Assembly: GCF_009792235.1 (NCBI RefSeq)
Contig: NZ_CP046973.1
Coordinates: forward strand, 3,286,001 to 3,350,000
Direction of reading: 5' to 3'
DNA: 64,000 nucleotides
Origin: Microcystis aeruginosa FD4
Lineage (GTDB): Bacteria; Cyanobacteriota; Cyanobacteriia; Cyanobacteriales; Microcystaceae
The notes under the pieces were generated by a model. It saw nothing but the letters and a program-made list of their open reading frames with translations. It searched no databases and was not told where the DNA came from. Position 1 is the first letter of the stretch, and every line of letters starts with the position of its first letter. Shown one piece after another: positions 27,810 through 35,971 of this stretch. Both the position numbers and the translations under genes were made by a program.

Positions 27810-29174
27810 ATGACTAGCAGAATCAAGGAAATTTTTCAGACAGGACAACCCGATCAATCCGTCACCGTGCAGGGTTGGGTGAGAACAAAACGAGAATTAA
27901 AAGAATTTACTTTCCTGGAAGTTAATGATGGCTCATCCCTGGCCAACTTACAAGTTATCCTCGAACCGACTTTACCCGATTACGAAAATGTACTAAAGAC
28001 AATTAGTACAGGAACAGCGATCGCTGTTTCGGGAAATTTGGTTCCTTCCCCGGGTAAAGGGCAAAATATCGAGTTAAAAGCGGCCGAAATCACCCTTTAT
28101 GGTGACTGTCCTGCGGATTATCCCCTACAAAAGAAACGTCATTCCTTTGAATTTCTGAGAACTATTGCCCATCTGCGAGGAAGAACCAACACCCTAGGGG
28201 CAGTAATGCGGGTTAGAAACGCTTGCGCTACCGCTATTCACACTTTTTTCCAAGAAAAAGGCTTTATTTGGGTACATACTCCTATTATTACCGCTAACGA
28301 TTGCGAAGGTGCGGGAGAATTATTTACTGTCACCAGTTTAGACTTAAAAAAACCCGCCAATTTTGCCGAGGATTTCTTTGGTAAACGGGCCTATTTAACC
28401 GTGAGTGGACAATTACAAGCGGAAGTAATGGCTATGGCCCTATCTAATGTTTACACTTTTGGCCCGACTTTTCGCGCCGAAAATTCTAATACTTCCCGTC
28501 ATCTGGCCGAGTTTTGGATGGTGGAACCGGAAATGGCTTTTTGTGACTTGGAAGGAGATCAGGATTTAGCGGAGGCATTCCTTAAATATATCTTTAAATT
28601 CGTCCTAGAAAATTGTCCCGAAGATTTGCAGTTTTTTAACGAACGTATCGATAAAACGGTGTTAAGTACGGCCGAGAATATCGTTAATAGTGAGTTTGGC
28701 CGGATTACCTATAGCGAAGCGATCGAGTTATTAGAAAAAGCCGATCATCAGTTCGAGTTTCCGGTAGAATGGGGCGTAGATCTACAGTCAGAACACGAAC
28801 GTTATCTAGCGGAGGAACTATTTAAAAAACCCGTGATTGTCACCAATTATCCCAAGACAATCAAAGCTTTTTATATGCGTCTAGATGACAATAATAAAAC
28901 TGTTTCCGCTATGGATATTTTAGCACCCAAGATCGGCGAAATTATCGGCGGTTCCCAACGGGAAGAACGATTAGATATACTGAGACAAAGAATGCAGGAA
29001 CAGGGAATGAATCCCGATGATTTGTGGTGGTATTTAGAGCTGCGTCGCTACGGTTCTGTTCCCCACGCCGGTTTTGGTTTAGGATTCGAGCGTCTGGTAC
29101 AATTCATGACGGGAATGGCCAATATTCGCGATGTGATTCCTTTCCCCCGTACACCTTTAAGTGCCGACTTTTAG
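27810..29174 (+). CDS. asnS: Asparaginyl-tRNA synthetase
   Basis: The class II aminoacyl-tRNA synthetase charges tRNA-Asn. The 454-residue protein begins with an OB-fold anticodon-binding domain (VTVQGWVRTKRELKEFTFLE) and then has the class II motifs: motif 2 (TFRAENSNTSRHLAEFWMVE) and motif 3 (GFGLGFERLVQF). The end RDVIPFPRTPLSADF is characteristic of AsnS. It is divergent from the TM2/HhH operon with about 80 bp between starts and is monocistronic. Confidence 0.97.
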   Translation: MTSRIKEIFQTGQPDQSVTVQGWVRTKRELKEFTFLEVNDGSSLANLQVILEPTLPDYENVLKTISTGTAIAVSGNLVPSPGKGQNIELKAAEITLYGDCPADYPLQKKRHSFEFLRTIAHLRGRTNTLGAVMRVRNACATAIHTFFQEKGFIWVHTPIITANDCEGAGELFTVTSLDLKKPANFAEDFFGKRAYLTVSGQLQAEVMAMALSNVYTFGPTFRAENSNTSRHLAEFWMVEPEMAFCDLEGDQDLAEAFLKYIFKFVLENCPEDLQFFNERIDKTVLSTAENIVNSEFGRITYSEAIELLEKADHQFEFPVEWGVDLQSEHERYLAEELFKKPVIVTNYPKTIKAFYMRLDDNNKTVSAMDILAPKIGEIIGGSQREERLDILRQRMQEQGMNPDDLWWYLELRRYGSVPHAGFGLGFERLVQFMTGMANIRDVIPFPRTPLSADF

Positions 29175-29249
29175 AATGATGCCTAGGATCGACGGGAGAA
29201 AAGTTGTAATCCTCAAGCTTTCAGAGCTAATTTGCTTGGTCTTTGGAAA

Positions 29250-29440
29250 CTTGTACAACTTTATTGTACAAGTCCAAGCTCTTGAACTCCCCAAAAACCC
29301 CAAAATCTCGATCGCTGGTTAGGGAGAGGAATATAAAGATTTATTAAATTGTAGCTTAGGCTACAGCTTATTTCAGTTTTGTGTGTACTCTATTGTCGTC
29401 CAGCTTTGGTGTTGGGTTGGGCTGTTCCTTAGCCAAACCT
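29250..29440. repeat. Dispersed leader element, copy 1, including an orphan YefM-type operator
   Basis: Two TGTACA hexamers (29252-29257 and 29265-29270) lie in a 9-bp inverted repeat CTTGTACAA-N5-TTGTACAAG. They are followed by about 165 bp that match 33605-33790 and, in part, 31226-31365. No antitoxin gene with this operator follows, so this is a displaced or residual copy. Confidence 0.8.
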
Positions 29441-29447
29441 AGAAAAG

Positions 29448-29822
29448 CTAATAGTTCCACTGATTCAGGGAGATGAACTGATTGGCCAGAGGAATATTAG
29501 CAGTTTCCAGATTGGCGATCGCTCTAACAATCTCCTGACGACCCATATTCTTTGAGCGAAGGTCATTTTGATAGATGACTAGGATTCCGGGGTGAATGGG
29601 GTCTTCTTGGTGAAGAGCCTCAAAGTCATCACAGTTGTGGGTTAACAGCACTCGATTTTCCCTTCTGGCGTAGTCTAAGACTAGAGAATCTACCTTTCTG
29701 GCTAAACCAGCTTCGTTAGCTGTGATCACATCGTGACCAGCTTTCTTTAACAGGCTAACTAGAGGCTTGGCTTGGGAATCTTCATCAATGAGTAAAGGTA
29801 GGCTCAATGGTAACTCCCTCAA
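29448..29822 (-). CDS. DUF5615 PIN-like toxin
   Basis: The 124-residue protein of the PIN-like DUF5615/Mut7-C type reads PLLIDEDSQAKPLVSLLKKA, then VDSLVLDYARRENRVLLTHN and CDDF. The Asp residues at both ends form the presumed RNase metal site. It is paired with a DUF433 antitoxin gene upstream and overlaps it by 38 bp. ATG at 29822 is used; a TTG 15 bases downstream, preceded by GGGAG, would give the more usual N-terminus. Toxicity is inferred from family pairing. Confidence 0.8.
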   Translation of the reverse strand: MRELPLSLPLLIDEDSQAKPLVSLLKKAGHDVITANEAGLARKVDSLVLDYARRENRVLLTHNCDDFEALHQEDPIHPGILVIYQNDLRSKNMGRQEIVRAIANLETANIPLANQFISLNQWNY

Positions 29823-30081
29823 GTACGATCCGGCGCTCTTCTGCCGCTTCAGAGTTCAACAGAACCTGATGAGTTTGGCAATATTCCATGACCTCTTCAA
29901 CCACAGCCAAGGGTAAATCCCAATTTTCGGCTGTCTCTTGGGGGGTTTCCTGGTTGGCGATCATGTCCGAGTAGATGACAGAAGCTTTAATCCTCGTTCC
30001 TTTGATATATAGCTGCTGTCGCCAAGAATCAGGACGTTTCTCTAAATACTGCCATTGGGTTTTTGCTGCGTTGGTAGTCAT
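29785..30081 (-). CDS. DUF433 antitoxin
   Basis: The 98-residue protein reads WRQQLYIKGTRIKASVIYSD, then MIANQETPQETAENWDLPLA, the DUF433 winged-helix pattern. It normally pairs with DUF5615 toxins, as here. An unusually long C-terminal tail follows (NSEAAEERRIVLEGVTIEP), part of it encoded across the overlap with the toxin gene. It is the first gene of the operon. Confidence 0.8.
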   Translation of the reverse strand: MTTNAAKTQWQYLEKRPDSWRQQLYIKGTRIKASVIYSDMIANQETPQETAENWDLPLAVVEEVMEYCQTHQVLLNSEAAEERRIVLEGVTIEPTFTH

Positions 30082-30170
30082 GGCGATACCTTGATCAAAG
30101 CTGGTATCCCTAGTCTATCAGCTAGTTGGCGCGGGACGGGATTTTCTGAATCGACAACCTACAGAAGCCG

Positions 30171-30446
30171 CTATCTTATTTCCACAATAAGTTCCTTTCC
30201 TAAAGCTTTGACGTATTTTTCTAAAGTAGAAATACCGACAGATTCCACATTCTCTTCTAGGTTGAAAACCGTTGCTTTATCCCAATTTAACTTACGCGCT
30301 AATTCTTCCTGAGTCAGTCCAGCTTCTTCTCTTGCCTGTGATAAGATAACTCCCAGCTTGAAACTGAGATAACCAGACTCGAAGCCTTGGCAAAATTGAC
30401 TGTCAGTTTGTTTTCTCCTGTTAATATATTGTTCTACATCACTCAT
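30171..30446 (-). CDS. HigA-like XRE antitoxin
   Basis: The 91-residue protein has an XRE helix-turn-helix in the C-terminal half (LGVILSQAREEAGLTQEELA, then KLNWDKATVFNLEENVES). It is downstream of and overlaps the toxin gene by 8 bp, the toxin-first order typical of HigBA. It should bind the toxin and the shared promoter. Confidence 0.85.
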   Translation of the reverse strand: MSDVEQYINRRKQTDSQFCQGFESGYLSFKLGVILSQAREEAGLTQEELARKLNWDKATVFNLEENVESVGISTLEKYVKALGKELIVEIR

Positions 30447-30795
30447 CGTCGAATCTCCTGTTTAAGTAGTCTCGTTTTCGTTGCTCTGCCAAATAAATCT
30501 CTTGAGATAGTGTTTTTTGAGTCTTTTTGGCAAATCCGTTCGTTAAAATAATTAAATCACTTTCTCCAAAAAAGCCCAGCAGACGGAATATATTATTGCC
30601 AATCTGAACCCTCACTTCCCAAATATCATCAGTATTGACTAATTTTTTCAGGTATTGACTCGGTACAGAATCTAACTCCTGAATTAAGCGTAACACCCAC
30701 AACACTTTTTGAGCTTGTTTTCCAGACAGAGAATTTAAAAAATCTTCAACGGGGCTGGCTCCTGACTGGGTACGATAAAAAACAATCTCCTTCAT
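30439..30795 (-). CDS. HigB/RelE-family toxin
   Basis: The 118-residue protein of the phage-derived Gp49-like/HigB family reads VFYRTQSGASPVEDFLNSLS, then LWEVRV-like IWEVRVQIGNNIFRLLGFF and LTNGFAKKTQKT with the basic C-terminal residues thought to contact mRNA on the ribosome. It is the first gene of the HigBA-type operon. Confidence 0.87.
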   Translation of the reverse strand: MKEIVFYRTQSGASPVEDFLNSLSGKQAQKVLWVLRLIQELDSVPSQYLKKLVNTDDIWEVRVQIGNNIFRLLGFFGESDLIILTNGFAKKTQKTLSQEIYLAEQRKRDYLNRRFDDE

Positions 30796-30909
30796 ATAAT
30801 AATCAGTTTAAGAAAACATTTCAATATTTTAGTGATGCCATTTCATTGGGATTGTAGGGATTCCATATCGCCAGTCATTGGTTGTGCATTATCTTACATC
30901 GTCATTCAA

Positions 30910-31002
30910 TAAGTAGTTGTGTAAAATAAATTTCCTAGTGAAGATGGGCACTCATGCAAGAGGTGGTTAGATATGTGTAATTAATTTTGCGCGCGGTACT
31001 TA
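30910..31002. mobile_element. MITE-like element A, copy 2 (93 bp)
   Basis: It has the same ends (TAAGTAG and GTACTTA) and the same internal sequence as 21442-21547, including TTCCTAGTGAAGAT and GGTGGTTAGATATGTGTAAT. It has only one GCAAGAG unit. No gene is within it. Confidence 0.8.
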
Positions 31003-31225
31003 ACATTGTCAGAGTTGTGCAAGTGTCGGAATATTTTTCCCTGCCAAAACCGAACGAATGACACTAACTATAACAAAATAGAGAATCTGCTTCAACAACT
31101 TCGAGACAGAGATGAACGCAAAGGCGAATCTGACAGACCGCGCCACAATAACTCAAGGAAGACGATAGTTCGTCTGAGAAGCAGTAAAACAGCGGAAAAC
31201 ACCTGAGACTCCTTCTTCTGTGAAT

Positions 31226-31365
31226 CCCTAGTTAGGGAGAGAAATATAAAATATTTATTAAATTGTAGCTTTTGATACAGTTGTGGGGGGGGGAATGTGT
31301 ACTGTTTTGCTATTCGCCTTTGCTGTTGGGTTAGGCTGTCGCTTGACTCAACCCACTGTTCTCAC
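31226..31365 (+). repeat. Dispersed leader element, copy 2
   Basis: It matches 29305-29440 and 33670-33790: GTTAGGGAGAGAAAT, then AAATTGTAG and, after a G run, GTGTACTGTTTTGCTATTC. It ends just upstream of an intact PEP-CTERM gene and may carry its promoter or leader. Confidence 0.75.
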
Positions 31366-31394
31366 GATCCACGTCTATTGGGGGAATTTCGAGT

Positions 31395-32300
31395 ATGAAA
31401 GCAATCAAACGGCTACTAGCTTACAGTGCGCTAACCCCACTGCTGTTGCTAGTTTCAGCAAAAGATGCTAAGGCATCTCTTCTCGGTACAGATTGGTCGA
31501 ATTTTAATAGCAACTTGTATTCAATTGACACTAACACCGGGACAGCTACTTTAATCGGCCCGACCGGACAGATTCGTATGATTGGCTTAGTTGTAGATGT
31601 CGATAGTACTATTTACGCCATCAGTGAAGAACCGAACAGCCGTCTTTGGACACTTAATCCTACGACTGGATCTTCTACTCTGGTAGGACTGCTTGGGTTC
31701 AACTTGCAGGAAGGTGACATGACTATTGATCCTGTTAGCGGTGATATGTATGTTGCTAATGGTAGTGGTGACAATCTATATATCGTCAATAAGGGAACTG
31801 CGGCAGCTACCTTAGTAGGAAGCTTTGGTGCTGCGGGACGCGACGTTTCTGGCCTACAATTTTTTGATGGTACGCTTTATGGATTAGCACTTAGGGACGG
31901 AGATCCAGATGTGTTGGGGACGGTAAATATAGCCAGTGGGCTGTTCACGACTATCGGTGCAACTGGTACTAATTGCGGGGTAATTGCTGCTTTAGGAAGA
32001 GACCCTGCCAGCGGCACTACCTATATCGGCTGCCCTAACACTGCTTTTGGCAATGATAATATGCTGTATGCCGTCGATCTGACCACAGGTGCATCTGTTC
32101 TATCCAATGCCCTCACAGGTGTTACATCAAGTATCTCTGGTTTTTCAGTAGCTGGAGAACCATCAATCTTGAAGCCAGTCCCCGAACCCACCTCAACCCT
32201 CAGCCTCCTCGCCCTCGGCACTCTCGGTGCAGCTTCAACCATCAAGCATAAACTAAAACCCTCTAAATCCACTGAAAAAGAAACCACAAAAGTAGGCTAA
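31395..32300 (+). CDS. PEP-CTERM sorting-domain secreted protein, beta-propeller-like
   Basis: The 301-residue protein has a signal peptide (LLAYSALTPLLLLVSAKDAK), a repeated beta-strand region with recurring LYSIDTNTG, LWTLNPTTG, DPVSGDMYVANG and LYAVDLTTG units that looks like a beta-propeller (DUF4394-like), and a C-terminal PEP-CTERM signal: VPEPTSTLSLLALGTLGAAS followed by a basic tail. Exosortase would cleave and sort it to the surface or extracellular polymer. The tail is followed by a strong terminator. Fragments of the same tail recur at 32897, 36728 and 37598. Confidence 0.9.
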   Translation: MKAIKRLLAYSALTPLLLLVSAKDAKASLLGTDWSNFNSNLYSIDTNTGTATLIGPTGQIRMIGLVVDVDSTIYAISEEPNSRLWTLNPTTGSSTLVGLLGFNLQEGDMTIDPVSGDMYVANGSGDNLYIVNKGTAAATLVGSFGAAGRDVSGLQFFDGTLYGLALRDGDPDVLGTVNIASGLFTTIGATGTNCGVIAALGRDPASGTTYIGCPNTAFGNDNMLYAVDLTTGASVLSNALTGVTSSISGFSVAGEPSILKPVPEPTSTLSLLALGTLGAASTIKHKLKPSKSTEKETTKVG

Positions 32301-32324
32301 ATTGCCTCTAAAATACCATAAATG

Positions 32325-32360
32325 CCCCTTCAATCAATCTTGAGGGGGTTTTGTTTTTTT
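32325..32360 (+). terminator. Rho-independent terminator of the PEP-CTERM gene
   Basis: The hairpin CCCCTTCAA-loop-TTGAGGGG (stem with one bulge) is followed by a long T run (GGTTTTGTTTTTTT). Copies of the same hairpin follow the orphan tails near 36850 and 37648. Confidence 0.85.
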
Positions 32361-32403
32361 ATATCTCTTTTTTGGCAATAGATGCTATAATGAAAGGCCA
32401 CTC

Positions 32404-32661
32404 TTGAAGATTGCTTGCTCGATCGTGGACTTTGAGATGATCAGCGATATCACGAATATCGAGATTATTGCCACAGGAACAGGAATTCGTAATCGGGAAC
32501 GGTTGCAAAAACAGTATGGCAAAGGTAAATGGAGAAAATTAAAGGGCATAGCCCAAGTTCAGCTTCCCAATGGTATAGTAAGGTTAGCTGAAGTCCATTG
32601 CTAGGAAGCTCATGGCATCGGCAAAAAAGAATTTAAGCTCAAGTTACCGTTTCTAGATTGA
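32404..32661 (+). pseudogene. Small conserved cyanobacterial protein with an internal stop
   Basis: The frame reads ITNIEIIATGTGIRNRERLQ, then GKGKWRKLKGIAQVQLPNGI and EVH-Cys, then TAG at 32602-32604, then continues in the same frame with EAHGIGKKEFKLK to 32661. Homologues as I remember them have His-Trp-Tyr-Glu at this point, so TAG replaces Tyr. The truncated 66-residue product lacks the conserved EAHGIGKKE end. The family's function is not known to me. Confidence 0.65.
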
Positions 32662-32663
32662 CT

Positions 32664-32903
32664 ATGAAAATAGAGTCATCTCAAATAAATCAGTTCGCAG
32701 TTTGTCTCAATAATGAAGGCTACGAAGCTTCACTAGAGGTGGGCAAAATATACCGCGTTATCCCTAATGAAACAGCAGAAATAAACGGTCTAATTCGGGT
32801 TATTGATGAAAGGGTTGAAGATTACGCTTTTTCTGTGAATCGGTTTCATGCTATTGAGTTACCAAAGCCAATAGAAGAGGCATTGTTATCAATGGCCAAT
32901 TAA
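32664..32903 (+). CDS. Small conserved protein of unknown function
   Basis: The 79-residue protein reads QFAVCLNNEGYEASLEVGKI, then YRVIPNETAEINGLIRVIDE and the C-terminal RFHAIELPKPIEEALLS. It resembles a family of small beta-barrel proteins found widely in cyanobacteria and often near toxin-antitoxin genes; I know no function. ATG at 32664 overlaps the end of the previous broken frame by no more than a few bases. The TTG at 32658 is a less likely start. Confidence 0.65.
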   Translation: MKIESSQINQFAVCLNNEGYEASLEVGKIYRVIPNETAEINGLIRVIDERVEDYAFSVNRFHAIELPKPIEEALLSMAN

Positions 32904-32940
32904 AACCCTCCAACTTCACCGAAAAAGAACCCACAAAATA
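32897..32940 (+). repeat. Orphan PEP-CTERM tail fragment
   Basis: It matches the 3' coding end of the intact PEP-CTERM gene (about 32249-32292; codons for LKPS.STEKE.TK) without the rest of a gene. Confidence 0.7.
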
Positions 32941-32991
32941 CGTTCTTTGTCCCCTTTATCCTGTAACAGTTCTTGATGGGTTTGTCTGAGT

Positions 32992-33315
32992 TTAGCCTGA
33001 TTGATAATGATAGCGAGCTTGTAAAAAATAAACCTTGTTTCCTGTGACTTTATAAACTAAACGATGCTCTAAATCGATCCGTCGTGACCAAGTGTCGGCA
33101 GCAATATACTTAAGAGGTTCCGGCCTACCCAATCCTGTAAACGGATCGCCATCCAAAATATCTGCCACTAAGTCTAAAATTTTATCGCCTTTTTTCGGTT
33201 CGTTCCGATACCACCAAGCTAAATCTGCTTTGAAATCAGGACTAAAAACGGGCAAATAACCATGAATAGGATTGTTTTTAGATTTATCTGGCTTATTTTC
33301 TCTTTTAGGAGTCAA
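32992..33315 (-). CDS. yoeB: YoeB-family mRNA interferase toxin
   Basis: The 107-residue RelE-fold toxin is of YoeB type: FSPDFKADLAWWYRNEPKKG, then DPFTGLGRPEPLK, then WSRRIDLEHRLVYKV, ending FLQARYHYQSG with the catalytic His-Tyr pair. It cleaves mRNA in the ribosomal A site. The N-terminus is about 20 residues longer than usual, basic and polar. The start overlaps the antitoxin gene by 11 bp. Confidence 0.92.
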   Translation of the reverse strand: MTPKRENKPDKSKNNPIHGYLPVFSPDFKADLAWWYRNEPKKGDKILDLVADILDGDPFTGLGRPEPLKYIAADTWSRRIDLEHRLVYKVTGNKVYFLQARYHYQSG

Positions 33316-33589
33316 TTCCTAACTCCTCTTTTAATTCAGCTAATGTTTGAGGAGTTGCATCTTCTGTCTGGGTCCATGCTAAAGAGCGAAATAAGCGTTG
33401 GGCATTTTCTGGCGATCGCAATAAATAAACACACTCTAATAAACTGGAAAGCTCATCTTCAGCAATTAAGGCCACATTTTTCTGATTGCGACGCTTAATG
33501 ACGATAATTTGAGATTCGTCACACACCTGATCTAAGATACTGGCTAAATTCATTCTCGCTTGAGAGTAGGTGGTTTCTTTGCTTAACAT
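33305..33589 (-). CDS. yefM: YefM-family antitoxin
   Basis: The 94-residue Phd/YefM-fold protein reads TTYSQARMNLASILDQVCDE, then SQIIVIKRRNQKNVALIAED, the canonical N-terminal DNA-binding part, with a C-terminal toxin-binding tail. ATG at 33589 is chosen; the longer frame to 33658 would run through the operator. It is the first gene of yefM-yoeB. Two TGTACA hexamers directly upstream match the known YefM operator core. Confidence 0.9.
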   Translation of the reverse strand: MLSKETTYSQARMNLASILDQVCDESQIIVIKRRNQKNVALIAEDELSSLLECVYLLRSPENAQRLFRSLAWTQTEDATPQTLAELKEELGIDS

Positions 33590-33604
33590 GATTTTTAGGG
33601 GAGA

Positions 33605-33627
33605 CTTGTACAACCTTATTGTACAAT
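33605..33627. promoter_or_regulatory. YefM operator
   Basis: TGTACA occurs at 33607-33612 and 33620-33625 inside CTTGTACAA-N5-TTGTACAAT, 16-42 bp upstream of the yefM ATG. TGTACA is the described core of YefM-YoeB operators in E. coli. Confidence 0.8.
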
Positions 33628-33790
33628 TCCAAGCTCTTGAACTCCCCAAAAACCCCAAAATCTCAATCGCTGGTTAGGGAGAGAAATGTAAAGATTTATA
33701 AAATTGTATTTTTTAATACAGTTGTGGGGGGGGGATGTGTATTGTTTTGCTATCCGCCTTTGGCGTTGGGTTGGGCTGTTGCTTAACCTG
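33628..33790. repeat. Dispersed leader element, copy 3
   Basis: It is nearly identical to 29271-29440 over its first 60 bases (CCAAGCTCTTGAACTCCCC and onward) and to 31230-31365 over the rest. Here it separates yefM-yoeB (leftward) from a small secreted protein (rightward). Confidence 0.8.
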
Positions 33791-33827
33791 GCTGCGAGGG
33801 GGCAAACACTTATGTACTGCGTAGCGA

Positions 33828-34268
33828 ATGGTGATGAAAAAAAGATTTTTCAGATGGCTACCAATTTTAGCCTTAACTACAGCTTTATGTTCTAACTTCT
33901 ATCAGAATCACGATGATATTGCTCAAGCTCGTAATTTAAGACTTGTAAGCAATGGTTTTGCTTTCGAGATTCAGAATTGTAATAAAGACAATAATTCTGT
34001 AGTTTGTACTTTTATGGTTGCAAACTTAGGGGAAGTCAGAGATCTTTATTTTTCTCCCACAGACTCTATCATCATTGATTCTACTGGCAAGCAATTGAAG
34101 GGATCGGAGGGTACTATTGGAGCAATAGGTCCAGGTAGTGCACTACTATTTAGAGATATGCCTTCTAGAGTCCCCATTAACGGAAAAATTCTCTTTAAAG
34201 GAAATTTGCCCGGAAGAATCGTTTATCTGCGATTAGTAGGTTCTAATTTCTCAGTTGAATGGAGGTAA
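33828..34268 (+). CDS. Small secreted protein of unknown function
   Basis: The 146-residue protein has an N-terminal signal-like segment (KKRFFRWLPILALTTALCSN) and a beta-rich mature part. The remainder (FEIQNCNKDNNSVVCTFMVA, then RDLYFSPTDSIIIDSTGKQL) contains two cysteines that may form a disulfide. It resembles an immunoglobulin-like domain. I know no family. A second ATG at 33834 is also possible. It follows a copy of the dispersed leader element, as the PEP-CTERM gene does. Confidence 0.65.
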   Translation: MVMKKRFFRWLPILALTTALCSNFYQNHDDIAQARNLRLVSNGFAFEIQNCNKDNNSVVCTFMVANLGEVRDLYFSPTDSIIIDSTGKQLKGSEGTIGAIGPGSALLFRDMPSRVPINGKILFKGNLPGRIVYLRLVGSNFSVEWR

Positions 34269-34312
34269 TATATTACCTCGGTTAACTGTTAACTGTTCAC
34301 TGAATAAAGACT

Positions 34313-34438
34313 CGTAGGTTGGGTTGACGCAAGGAACCCCAACAACTTCCTGGAATATTTTCACAATTTTTGTTGGGTTTCGCCTTTTGAGCCGATTGGT
34401 AATACCTGAGCAATAATGATAGCTCAACCCAACCTACG
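34313..34438. mobile_element. MITE-like element B, copy 1 (126 bp)
   Basis: The terminal inverted repeats are CGTAGGTTGGGTTGA and TCAACCCAACCTACG. The interior includes CAACAACTTCCTGGAATATT and a short inner palindrome around GTTGGG. Two more copies lie within 3.5 kb, at 36209 and 37699. Confidence 0.85.
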
Positions 34439-34452
34439 GCTCTAAAGTATCA

Positions 34453-34956
34453 TCAAAGAGAACTAAAATAATTTGGTGACTTCTCTGTGAACATTTCTCT
34501 TTCTATTTCTTGCTGGATTTCTCGTTGGTATTCTTCTCTTAGTCTCATAAGACTTTCTGTATGTTCTATACGCTGTTCAGCCACTTGTTTAAACTGAGGA
34601 AATATTGTGGCAAGTTTTTTAATTTCCTGCCGTAGATCGTCTCTTTTTGACGATAACGGATCCCATTCCCAAGAAACAAGTTCAGAAACATACTTATCAA
34701 ATACATCTTTAAACTCAGGCAAAGTAGCAACAAACTCCTTTAACCTGTCCATTGTATCATAACTAAAACCGAGACTTTCAGGTGTTGCGGAAATCCACTG
34801 ACTAATAGCAACCCTAAAATCTGGGTATTTCTCTAGTAGTATCCTAACATCGGCAGCAGATAAACCTCCGTCAACCATCTGTAACCATTGCTGACGAACA
34901 GAATTCCGTTGGACAGGATCAGTAATGTGGTCAAAACAGTTATCGAAGTATGACAT
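34453..34956 (-). CDS. Hypothetical soluble helical protein
   Basis: I do not recognise this 167-residue protein. It is acidic and mostly helical with a strongly charged coiled-coil C-terminus (SLMRLREEYQREIQQEIERE). Repeated helix-like units contain Leu-Pro-Glu-Phe-Lys and Phe-Pro-Gln-Phe-Lys (ATLPEFKDVFDKYV and ATIFPQFKQVAEQR). ATG at 34956 is preferred, with GGAG seven bases upstream. There are no membrane segments. Confidence 0.55.
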   Translation of the reverse strand: MSYFDNCFDHITDPVQRNSVRQQWLQMVDGGLSAADVRILLEKYPDFRVAISQWISATPESLGFSYDTMDRLKEFVATLPEFKDVFDKYVSELVSWEWDPLSSKRDDLRQEIKKLATIFPQFKQVAEQRIEHTESLMRLREEYQREIQQEIEREMFTEKSPNYFSSL

Positions 34957-35244
34957 ATTTTTTCTCCGAATCACTCATAGTTTTAGTGTAACCGTTCAGG
35001 GGCGGTTGTCAAGTAGCCAGTGGTATTGATTCTGTGGGAGGACTCTCCTGGGGTAGTATAAATGTAGAGGGAGAAACATTACCTCTCAAGGTGCGAATCG
35101 CCGAGTATCATCAATTCCCAGATTAGATTCCAAGGTAGCAAATCCTAGCTTGAAAAATTCGCTAAAATATATATAATTAACTTAATCAGATTATTTATAA
35201 AGTCTGTTTAACAGCTAAAGCTAATAAAGTTGATTTTGAAGCCG

Positions 35245-35514
35245 ATGACCAAAGAGCTACTCATAGAAATCAATCGAGAAGGAAACATCGAACTTCCTCC
35301 TGAAGTTCAAACCCTCCTCAACCCAGGAGATAAATACATGATTTCCCTGACGGAAGACTCCATCATTCTCAAAAAAGTTCATCAAGATAAAGTCAATCTA
35401 GAGCAATTCTTTGAGCGACTAGAAGCAATGGAACCAGACCCCAATCAACCGACTCTGGCTGAGATTAGCCAGATGATTGAAGAAGCTCGCCAAATTAGAC
35501 GGGCCAACTCATGA
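35245..35514 (+). CDS. AbrB/SpoVT-type antitoxin
   Basis: The 89-residue protein starts with a swapped-hairpin AbrB fold (LLIEINREGNIELPPEVQTL, then NPGDKYMISLTEDSIILKKV), followed by a helical toxin-binding tail rich in Glu and Pro. The stop overlaps the toxin start by four bases (ATGA). It should repress its own operon. Confidence 0.8.
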   Translation: MTKELLIEINREGNIELPPEVQTLLNPGDKYMISLTEDSIILKKVHQDKVNLEQFFERLEAMEPDPNQPTLAEISQMIEEARQIRRANS

Positions 35515-35930
35515 AAGCTGTTGTAGATGTCAATGTTTGGATTTCAGGATTGTTGTGGGGAGGAGTTCCGGGTAAAATCCTTAAATTAGCTAAAAATCAA
35601 AGAATTACAATCTTTGCCTCCCAAAAGATCTTAGCTGATATAGAAGATACATTAGAACGACCCAAACTCCAATCTCGAAAACAATATTGTGGATATACAA
35701 CTGCATACCTGATGACTATCGTTCAAGAACTTATACAACCTTGTGTTGACAGACTACTAGAAGTTCCTCAACTTAGAGATCCAGATGATGCTGTTATTTT
35801 AGCGAGTGCTATAGTTATTCAAGCAGAAGTTATTATTACAGGAGATTTAGATTTACTAACATTACATAACTTTGAAAATATCCCCATCATTACTCCCCAA
35901 GAATTTCTTAGTCGCTACTTTAATGAGTAG
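35511..35930 (+). CDS. PIN-domain RNase toxin (COG1569-like)
   Basis: The 139-residue PIN domain shows the four acidic positions: VVDVNVWISGLL (Asp at the start), a middle Glu or Asp region (KILADIEDTLERPKL), then DPDDAVILASA and ITGDLDLL. It is a metal-dependent ribonuclease paired with the AbrB-type antitoxin just upstream. Confidence 0.87.
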   Translation: MKAVVDVNVWISGLLWGGVPGKILKLAKNQRITIFASQKILADIEDTLERPKLQSRKQYCGYTTAYLMTIVQELIQPCVDRLLEVPQLRDPDDAVILASAIVIQAEVIITGDLDLLTLHNFENIPIITPQEFLSRYFNE

Positions 35931-35971
35931 AGAAGAGGAGTAAGGTAATTAATTGAGATGGGATTTAATCA

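Noticed and set aside
31006..31206. 66-codon frame starting MSELCKCRNIF
   Set aside because: It begins at the edge of MITE A, has no ribosome-binding site and its composition is irregular. It is probably chance.
35014..35126. About 35-codon open stretch ending LPLKVRIAEYHQFPD
   Set aside because: It looks protein-like and could be a gene fragment, but it is too short and has no start or family I recognise.
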